The position numbers and the translations under genes were made by a program. 64,000 bases of DNA from Microcaldota archaeon (GTDB taxonomy: Archaea > Micrarchaeota > Micrarchaeia > Micrarchaeales > Micrarchaeaceae), in assembly GCA_028866715.1 (NCBI GenBank), contig JAGWHO010000002.1:1-64000 (forward strand). Direction: 5' to 3'. This document shows, in pieces, positions 58,128 to 64,000 of the stretch (the stretch's first letter is position 1; every line of letters begins with the position of its first letter). The notes beneath the pieces are model-generated. The model searched no databases, was not told the origin of the DNA, and worked only from the letters and a program-made list of their open reading frames with translations.

Positions 58128-59942
58128 ATGGCTGTGGTGGTGGCCAACGAGACGCTTGCCGGCAAGTACAATGTCGGCAAGAGCCTGAGCAAAGAGGAGG
58201 CAGTCCTCGCGATCGACAAGATGCTGCTTAGGCTTGAGACCTCATGCGGCCTTACACCTGAGAAGGCGAGGCAGGCGCTATTGAGATACAAGGAGGACGC
58301 GTCGTCCGACAGGGCCGTGTCCATCGCAAACGACCTGGGCAAGAACCTAATAGATGCCTGCAAGATCGTGAACTGCATAACCAGGTCTGAGAGCGAGCTC
58401 TTCAACAAATCAAGCGGAAACATAATCAAGCGCCTTACCCCGAAGAACACCTACACCAGCGCAAGGTATCGGATAGGCGATGAGGAGCGGCCTGCGCCAA
58501 AACCCAGGCTCCATCCGGTCCAGCGCCGCCATGCCGCAGACCAGGGGCAGCCCGGGGCTGAACCCAGGGGGCGCCCCGGCCCGCAGAAAAAGCTCACAGA
58601 CGAGAACATACTTGAGATCAACACAAGGTGGGGCAACGGCGAGAAGCCAAAGGACCTTGCAGGCAAGTTCGGCATAAGCCTCGGGTACCTGTACCAGAAG
58701 TGCAAAAAGCCGAGGCAGGAAGGGAATGAGAACAAACACAAGCCAGAATCCGCGTACAGCCTTCCCAAGGACCTGGCGTCGCGCGCTGCAACCCCTATCA
58801 TGATAGAAAGACTTACTCGATACGTCCACCAGAAGCTGGCCAATGAGGTAGCAACAACGTACCGCATCAGCGTGGATGGGGCGACTACCGCAATAGCAGC
58901 GTACATGGCAAACGCCACGGAAGATGAGACGTTCACCGCAACACACATTGACCTGGGCATCATCCGCAGGATACGCAGCAGGCTGGAGTTCTTGGGGGTG
59001 GAGACGCTTGGCACCGGGTCCTACGGCAAGTTCGGCAACGGCAAGGAAACAAGGATGCCAGGGCCAACCGCAGGGCAGCGACAGGCCCGGCGGAGCAGCG
59101 ACGCGCAGTACCTCAAGTCAAAAGCCGAAGAGCTGGCCGTGAAGTTGAATGTGCAGAGCGGCAAGGTAGAACGCCTGCTGCAGTACTATTTTGGCGGCGG
59201 CAACAGCATATACAAGGAAGCGAAGAGGCTCGGGATGCACGACAGGGCAGCGCTAAGGCTGTCGGTCTTGGTCAATGAGGAGGTGCAGAGACCTGCGTCA
59301 GGGCGCGCATCAAATCCGATCCAGAACACCAAAGAGCGCGCCGCCCAACAGCCCAACCCGGACACCGGCGGCGCAGAGCGCGCAGCGCCACGGCAAGCCG
59401 AGCTCCCGAGCGCAAGGCCCACTGCCGATCAGACCAAGACGTTAAGCGGGGAATTCCACCTAACGCACACGCAGGCGGAAAACGCGCTCACGTACTATCT
59501 CAACATGAAAAACAACCCGTATGAGATGTCGGAGCTGTCCGGCGTGCCGCTAAGCCTGTCATTCGAGGTATTCTCCTACATGGAAAGGGCCTTCCCAAGG
59601 AACGGCGCAGCACGCAAGGCCGAGGAAAAGGCCATCACAGAGGCGCGCGCAAACGCCAAGGCCGATGGACAGCCGCCCATCACGAACGGCAGAGCGATAT
59701 CCATGATATCTACCGCATGCGTCGTGTCCGGATACGCCGCCTCACGCGCGCTCGACTCCTACCTAAGCGGCGCAGACAGCTCGGAGGAGATAGCCGTCAA
59801 GGCAGAGCTTCCATCAAAGAAGGCGGTAAGGGTCCTGGCGTATATGAGGGAGAACATCCCGCGCATCAGGCCAGGAAGCGACGGCAATGCCGCAGGCCAG
59901 AGGGGAGAAGGCGCAGGCCCGATGAATCTGATACGAAAGTGA
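58128..59942 (+). CDS. Repeat protein with five helical modules and a resolvase-like HTH
   Basis: A 604-residue protein of unknown family. Five related modules of about 52 residues lie at about 33-85, 238-290, 334-386, 438-490 and 524-580. Each has a pattern of A-x-x-A/L-x-x-Y near its middle and a closing amphipathic helix (VFSYMERAFPR, VLAYMRENIPR). Between modules 1 and 2 is an HTH (ILEINTRWGNGEKPKDLAGKFGISLGYL in part, 161-188). Linkers are long, polar and probably disordered. It ends 4 bp before the Mre11-like gene. Confidence 0.6.
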   Translation: MAVVVANETLAGKYNVGKSLSKEEAVLAIDKMLLRLETSCGLTPEKARQALLRYKEDASSDRAVSIANDLGKNLIDACKIVNCITRSESELFNKSSGNIIKRLTPKNTYTSARYRIGDEERPAPKPRLHPVQRRHAADQGQPGAEPRGRPGPQKKLTDENILEINTRWGNGEKPKDLAGKFGISLGYLYQKCKKPRQEGNENKHKPESAYSLPKDLASRAATPIMIERLTRYVHQKLANEVATTYRISVDGATTAIAAYMANATEDETFTATHIDLGIIRRIRSRLEFLGVETLGTGSYGKFGNGKETRMPGPTAGQRQARRSSDAQYLKSKAEELAVKLNVQSGKVERLLQYYFGGGNSIYKEAKRLGMHDRAALRLSVLVNEEVQRPASGRASNPIQNTKERAAQQPNPDTGGAERAAPRQAELPSARPTADQTKTLSGEFHLTHTQAENALTYYLNMKNNPYEMSELSGVPLSLSFEVFSYMERAFPRNGAARKAEEKAITEARANAKADGQPPITNGRAISMISTACVVSGYAASRALDSYLSGADSSEEIAVKAELPSKKAVRVLAYMRENIPRIRPGSDGNAAGQRGEGAGPMNLIRK

Positions 59943-59946
59943 TCGC

Positions 59947-61164
59947 TTGAAGATAGCCATAGTATCGGATACGCACCTGGGGTACGAGCGCTTCGTCGAA
60001 GACGCGTTTGTCCAGGCGAAAGAGGCACTCGATCTCGCTAACCGGCTGGCAGACGCGGTCATCCTGCCTGGCGACATATTCGACAAGAGGTCACCGAAGC
60101 CTGACGTCATAGCGCAGGCGATAAACCTGTTCAGGGACCTATCTGAGAAGAGGTGGAACGCAAAGGTCGTCTCGTTCACGAGCAGGAACAACAAGGCGTA
60201 CACTGACGCGCCAGTCATAGCGATATCAGGAACCCATGAAAGGACGGCAGAGGGAAAAGACAATCCGCTGAATCTGCTGGGCCTTGCAGGCCTTCTAATA
60301 GACACAAGCGAATCAACTACAATAATAGAAAAAGATGGCGAGAGGGTCGCGATATACGGCCTTGGCGGGATAGCAGAGGAGAGGCTCAAGGAAAAGCTCA
60401 ATGAGCTCTCGCCGCAACCTGTGGGCGGTCTGTTCAGCATATTCATGTTCCATCAGTCGACATACGAGCTGCTGCCGTTCAGCGACGAGTTCATACACTA
60501 CGATGACCTGCCAAGGGGCTTTGATCTTTACGTTGACGGGCACATACACAGCAGGGTAGAGGATGTCGTCCACGGCAGGCCGTTCCTCATACCGGGGAGC
60601 ACGGTGCTCACACAGCTGAAGGACGGGGAACAGGAACCCAAGGGCTTCATGATATACGACACAAAGGCCAGAACCCATGAGTTTGTAAAGATCAATTCAA
60701 GGAAATTCGTAGTAAAGGACCTAAAGTTCGCGGACGCAGAACCTGAAGAGCTCTCAAGAAGATGCGAGAACGAGATAGAGGCGATACTCTCGTCGTCGGC
60801 AGACAGGCCGATAATAAAGCTGAACCTTGTCGGGACGATAAAAGCGGGATTCAACAGCTCAGACATGCCGATCCACGCGCTGATGCTAAGATACTCCGGA
60901 AAGGCCATGCTCAACATAGACAACTCGAAGCTCAAGAGCCCTGAGCTTGACGCAAGCATCGAGGGAATAAGGGAGAACAGGATAGGAGACATGCCGATAA
61001 AGGAGCTTGGCATGGGGATCTTCGCATCAAAGCTCAAGGAACTCAAGTTTGACGAGAAGATAAGATACTCGGAGCTGTTCAACAGGCTGAGCGCTGAGGG
61101 CAACAAGGAAAAGGTAATCAAGGAAGCCATGGACTTCCTTGCAGAATCGGCGCCAGTTTCATAG
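59947..61164 (+). CDS. mre11: Mre11/SbcD-like metallophosphoesterase
   Basis: A 405-residue nuclease-like protein. Phosphoesterase motifs: SDTHLG (7-12), GDIFD (42-46), GTHER in place of the usual GNHE/D (98-102), FMFHQ, and VDGHIHSR with the G-H-x-H. A capping or DNA-binding part and a helical C-terminus follow. Mre11 pairs with Rad50 in break repair; no rad50, herA or nurA is in the window. Starts (TTG) 4 bp after the repeat-protein gene. Confidence 0.85.
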   Translation: MKIAIVSDTHLGYERFVEDAFVQAKEALDLANRLADAVILPGDIFDKRSPKPDVIAQAINLFRDLSEKRWNAKVVSFTSRNNKAYTDAPVIAISGTHERTAEGKDNPLNLLGLAGLLIDTSESTTIIEKDGERVAIYGLGGIAEERLKEKLNELSPQPVGGLFSIFMFHQSTYELLPFSDEFIHYDDLPRGFDLYVDGHIHSRVEDVVHGRPFLIPGSTVLTQLKDGEQEPKGFMIYDTKARTHEFVKINSRKFVVKDLKFADAEPEELSRRCENEIEAILSSSADRPIIKLNLVGTIKAGFNSSDMPIHALMLRYSGKAMLNIDNSKLKSPELDASIEGIRENRIGDMPIKELGMGIFASKLKELKFDEKIRYSELFNRLSAEGNKEKVIKEAMDFLAESAPVS

Positions 61165-61262
61165 AACGCCCGGCACAGACCAAAATAACAAACCACCATC
61201 ACGAAACTGCACATTTCCATTATCTATAAATATCTCCTAAGTTGCAAGTAATATGTGATGCA

Positions 61263-61922
61263 ATGCCAAAAGGTGCGCTAACACAGCAAACTACGGAATT
61301 CAGGACAGCTGGCACTGTCAGGATATCAAAGGTAGAGATGCCGCAAGATAAGGCAATCGCAGCGACAAAGAACGCAAATATGGAGGGCTATCACATGGCA
61401 GACAGCATTGAGCTTGCCCTCCTCAAGGAGACAAACCCGGAGGTCAGAAGGCTTCTGGAGGACGCCTATGTCATGACACCTGAGAAAGGGCTCAAGAGCT
61501 CCGGCCCATGCGAGATACTTGAGAACGGCTCCCGCAGACGCTTATCAGAAAAATCGTGGGGCGACCTCAACAAAGAGGAACAAGACAAGCTTTGGGAAGC
61601 GTTCCTCAAGATCCCGATTGCAAATAGGGCATGGGAGTATGAAGGAGCAGGCCCTGTCTTCGCCGGCTACTACGACTGGTACGGGGGGCTCGGCTTGAAT
61701 GCGGACGGGAGGCTCGACTTCGATGCGGGCAGGGACGCCGACAGCCGTGCTTGGGTGGTTTGGGTGCCAGATGCCCGCGGAGCGGGCGCGCCGCAGAACG
61801 AAGCATCTCTGGAAGAACTGCTCAGGAATATAGAAAACGCTTTGGAGAAGTCCGAGAAGGACAACATAGTCCTGTCTGGGCTAGTCGCAAAGCTCAGGGA
61901 GAGGCTGAGAACTACTTCTTAG
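61263..61922 (+). CDS. Hypothetical protein, 219 aa
   Basis: A soluble acidic protein. The centre is aromatic and Gly-rich (AWEYEGAGPVFAGYYDWYGG, about residues 123-142) and resembles small beta domains; the C-terminus is a coiled coil (LEELLRNIENALEKSEKDN). No family recognised. ATG 61263 follows TATA CTATAAATAT (61222-61231) by about 35 bp. Its end overlaps the convergent rpl14e by 11 bp. Confidence 0.5.
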   Translation: MPKGALTQQTTEFRTAGTVRISKVEMPQDKAIAATKNANMEGYHMADSIELALLKETNPEVRRLLEDAYVMTPEKGLKSSGPCEILENGSRRRLSEKSWGDLNKEEQDKLWEAFLKIPIANRAWEYEGAGPVFAGYYDWYGGLGLNADGRLDFDAGRDADSRAWVVWVPDARGAGAPQNEASLEELLRNIENALEKSEKDNIVLSGLVAKLRERLRTTS

Positions 61923-62187
61923 CCTGCTTCTTATCGGCCTGCTTTGACTGTGCGGGCCTTTCCTTCTTTTCCTTTATACCGAGGACCTTCTTCACCTGTT
62001 CTTGGTCCTTCAGGTCGACGGTCTCGTTTAGGAACTCGAGGTGGCTTGTGTTGCACCTTCTGTCCTTGGGCCTTACTGCCGTCATGACGTTGACGAATCC
62101 GTTTTCGAGGACCTTCGTCACGACCGCCCTGCTTCCTGCGTCCCTTCCAAACTTCTTTATACAAAGTCTTCCTGGTTCCAGCAACAT
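61912..62187 (-). CDS. rpl14e: Ribosomal protein eL14
   Basis: A 91-residue KOW-domain protein of the archaeal large subunit: LLEPGRLCIKKFGRDAGSRAVVTKVL at the start (residues 2-27 in part) and RRCNTSHLEFL. The Lys/Gln-rich tail (about 70-91) is an addition. Downstream of cmk in the conserved archaeal order eL34-cmk-eL14. Confidence 0.9.
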   Translation of the reverse strand: MLLEPGRLCIKKFGRDAGSRAVVTKVLENGFVNVMTAVRPKDRRCNTSHLEFLNETVDLKDQEQVKKVLGIKEKKERPAQSKQADKKQAKK

Positions 62188-62197
62188 GCTATCACAT

Positions 62198-62734
62198 CTA
62201 TCTAAACTTGATATTTGCCCTGCTCAATGCGAGCATCGATATTATCGCAGTCATCTCTTCGACGCTTAATCTCTCCGTGTTCAATTCCAGGTCAAATCCC
62301 GACCTGTCATTTATATCTATACCTTGAACTTTCTTGAATCCTTTTATTGTAAGCGAATCCTTCTGGTTTATCATCTTCTTAGCCTTTGCGACAGGGATGT
62401 TCAGCTCCTTAGCGCGTCTTTTTGCGCGCGCATCAATATCAGCATGGAGCCATACCCGGACGGTAGGGCCTTTCACGATCCAAGGTCCAAGCCACGTTGT
62501 GACAACACAATTGTTTTTCGACGCGAGCTCTATTAGCTCTTTGTCAAATGTTCTCGCATGCTTTGACACTGCCATCTCCGCAAGCTTTTCATCTCCCTTG
62601 AAGTTAGCCGACTCTTTTCTGTATATCTGTGTGGATGCTTTAGTTATGTGCATCAGGTTGAGCTCCTTTGCGAGCCTGTGGCCCAGGGATGTCTTCCCTG
62701 ACGCGCTAAGGCCGCTGATGCATATCCTTATCAT
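62198..62734 (-). CDS. cmk: Cytidylate kinase, archaeal type
   Basis: A 178-residue P-loop kinase phosphorylating CMP/dCMP. P-loop ISGLSASGKTSLG (about 5-17), the NMP helix, VVTTWLGPWIV strand motif and KRRAKELNIPVAKAKK lid. Start ATG 62734 lies 4 bp after the eL34 stop. Confidence 0.9.
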   Translation of the reverse strand: MIRICISGLSASGKTSLGHRLAKELNLMHITKASTQIYRKESANFKGDEKLAEMAVSKHARTFDKELIELASKNNCVVTTWLGPWIVKGPTVRVWLHADIDARAKRRAKELNIPVAKAKKMINQKDSLTIKGFKKVQGIDINDRSGFDLELNTERLSVEEMTAIISMLALSRANIKFR

Positions 62735-62738
62735 GACA

Positions 62739-63044
62739 TCAATGTGCCATAAGCTGGAGCACATATGCCTTCTGCTTCATGCCTATGTCGTTGAGCTTCA
62801 TGTCTCCCTGCTCTACCCTGCTTCCGAGCTTGACTATGTCTGCGGTGCACCTTGCGCACAGCACCCCTCCGAAGAGCCTGCTGTTCGTCCTTCTTGACTT
62901 ACCTCCCTTGACGCTGATTCCGTTCAGCTCTTGCCTGCAGATTGCGCAGTGCGGCATGGAAGCCTTTGCACGCCTGTAATGTATCACGTGCCTGCCCATT
63001 GGCGTTACTCTGTGCGCCCTCTTGAAACTCCTTGATCTATGCAT
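62739..63044 (-). CDS. rpl34e: Ribosomal protein eL34
   Basis: A 101-residue zinc protein of the large subunit. MHRSRSFKRAHRVTPMGR at the start, then Cys pairs CAIC (about 34-37) and CARC (about 66-69). ATG 63044 chosen because the family begins near R-x-R-S-x-R-R. Confidence 0.9.
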   Translation of the reverse strand: MHRSRSFKRAHRVTPMGRHVIHYRRAKASMPHCAICRQELNGISVKGGKSRRTNSRLFGGVLCARCTADIVKLGSRVEQGDMKLNDIGMKQKAYVLQLMAH

Positions 63045-63077
63045 TGGTTTTGGCAAATACAACACCTTGTTTTAGCA

Positions 63078-63269
63078 TCAGCCTGTAGCCACATGAACGT
63101 GCTTTTCTTCCCTTGCCTGAAGCAGCACTATTATCACGAACAGCAGGACCATGAACGCGGCAGCGACCCAGACGAAATATGAGAGGCCGAGCGTGCCTAT
63201 TGATATGCCTATGACCATTACCGCCGCAAGCAGCGCAACCGGCCAAACTAGGCTCTTCTGGCTGTCCAT
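63078..63269 (-). CDS. Hypothetical two-span membrane protein
   Basis: A 63-residue protein with two hydrophobic spans (about 8-28 and 31-53) and a charged tail with two His. Placed between the EMC3-like gene and eL34 in the operon, where other archaea have nothing fixed. No family recognised. Confidence 0.5.
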   Translation of the reverse strand: MDSQKSLVWPVALLAAVMVIGISIGTLGLSYFVWVAAAFMVLLFVIIVLLQAREEKHVHVATG

Positions 63270-63294
63270 GAGAAATATCACTTCATTGTAAGAT

Positions 63295-63813
63295 TTATGC
63301 CTTTGCCTCTACTTCCGCTATTGAGGCTCCCGAAGCGGCTGCAGCCTCGGCCTGTTCCTGCTTTGCCTTCTTTCTGTCATAAAGCAGCACGACTACAGAT
63401 GAGGCTATGCCGAGAACGAACACCACTATGAAGAACAGGGTCTTAACCATGCCTACGTTCGTTGCAGAGCCTAGGCCCATTGAGCCTGCGAACCATGGCA
63501 GGAACGCGTAATAGACTATGAAGAACAGCGGCAGTATCACAAGCATGGGCTTGAACTGGGTCTTCATCGACGCGCTCATGAGAGGCATGAGCTCCTTCTG
63601 CTTCGCCATTATCTGCTCCTGAGGGGCCTTTGCCTTTACCATTGCATTGAGTTCTTTCGACAGGGCGTTGAGCCTTGCCTGCAAGTCCCTCTGCTTCTTA
63701 GGATGAGAGAGCTTCCTCTGCATCGCAAGAGAGCCGATTGCATAAGTTACGGCTATCGCTATGATTATTATCTCGATGTTGAACGGCAGTATTATCGCTG
63801 GTATGAGTCCCAT
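63295..63813 (-). CDS. EMC3/TMCO1-like membrane insertase (DUF106)
   Basis: A 172-residue Oxa1/YidC/Get1-superfamily protein: one N-terminal span (about 8-28), a long coiled coil (KKQRDLQARLNALSKELNAM, KQKELMPLMSASM), then two spans. Archaeal members sit next to adk, secY, eL34 and cmk and help insert membrane proteins. ATG 63813 overlaps the adk stop by 1 bp. Confidence 0.9.
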   Translation of the reverse strand: MGLIPAIILPFNIEIIIIAIAVTYAIGSLAMQRKLSHPKKQRDLQARLNALSKELNAMVKAKAPQEQIMAKQKELMPLMSASMKTQFKPMLVILPLFFIVYYAFLPWFAGSMGLGSATNVGMVKTLFFIVVFVLGIASSVVVLLYDRKKAKQEQAEAAAASGASIAEVEAKA

Positions 63814-64000
63814 CACTTCTCACTGAATATCTCTTCGACGTTTGCCTTCAGGGCAGCAATGCCCTCCTCGAGCCTGCCCTGCCTGTTAAATATTATGTAT
63901 AAGGGAATATTTAAAGACGACGAAATGACCGATAATATGGACATGTTTATCTGGCGCTGGTCGTCTATCCTTATCTTATCCTCAGATTCACGATCCCTGC
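63813..64000 (-). CDS. adkA: Adenylate kinase, archaeal type (C-terminal part, cut by the window)
   Basis: The last 61 codons of a gene that continues beyond the window. The segment RIDDQRQINMSILSVI, a strand NIPLYIIFNRQG, a helix and a strand-free end fit the C-terminus of archaeal AdkA (not the bacterial Adk). The call rests on this fit and on its place before the EMC3-like gene, the usual archaeal order. Confidence 0.55.
   Translation of the reverse strand, partial: RDRESEDKIRIDDQRQINMSILSVISSSLNIPLYIIFNRQGRLEEGIAALKANVEEIFSEK

Noticed and set aside
1-64000. CRISPR array or cas genes
   Set aside because: No regularly spaced repeats were seen in any gap and no Cas motif in any protein. 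Gaps are all under 300 bp.

Overview
The window is archaeal: ribosomal proteins in archaeal order (uL3-uL4-uL23-uL2-uS19-uL22-uS3), eukaryote-like eL14, eL15, eL34 and eL42, TFE, PCNA, RadA, eIF2-alpha, GINS, prefoldin beta, diphthine synthase, AglB/STT3 and archaeal tRNAs. Several traits point to Micrarchaeota (ARMAN-1/2-like, DPANN): a three-unit tRNA-splicing endonuclease of about 390 residues, mostly leaderless genes with TATA boxes about 25-30 bp before the start codon, broken-up archaeal operons, and bacterial-type gyrase and complex I genes. The lineage is inference, not a database result.

Layout. 0-4.3 kb: a small ribbon-helix-helix protein, an aldo/keto reductase, two HicAB toxin-antitoxin modules, a HemK-like methyltransferase and an APH-type kinase. 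4.3-6.7 kb: an accessory block of unrecognised proteins beside a stand-alone 5S rRNA gene. 6.8-9.6 kb: secY, a small zinc protein, a primase large subunit and a PCD. 9.6-17.9 kb: a Cys-repeat surface protein, tRNA-Pro, two related hypothetical proteins, a GT2, pcn (PCNA), RNase P Rpp21, HIT, a surface/membrane protein and tRNA-Ile(UAU). 17.9-28.1 kb (minus strand): eL15-Brix-Pcc1-Trm11-like, then the ribosomal operon running into aglB.

28-43.7 kb: a nucleotidyltransferase, TFE, an intron-bearing initiator tRNA, GINS, eL42-eIF2-alpha-PAC2, tRNA-Gly, radA-dph5-endA, tRNA-Lys, HD hydrolase-VKOR-cPGS synthetase. 43.8-48.7 kb: gyrB-gyrA-trm56. 48.7-54.3 kb (minus): dtdA, a large surface protein and an Lhr helicase. 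54.3-56.7 kb: nuoABCD. 56.7-61.2 kb: prefoldin beta, a DHH phosphoesterase, a 604-residue repeat protein and an Mre11-like nuclease. 61.9-64 kb (minus): adk-EMC3/DUF106-eL34-cmk-eL14.

The genes fall into linked jobs: translation and tRNA maturation (the intron-bearing tRNA together with EndA); replication and repair (PCNA, primase, GINS, RadA, gyrase, Mre11-like, DHH, Lhr); and envelope building (SecY, EMC3, AglB, GT2, VKOR, and surface proteins rich in N-glycosylation sequons and cysteines). No stretch longer than 300 bases lacks a gene. I saw no CRISPR array, insertion sequence, integrase or 16S/23S rRNA.
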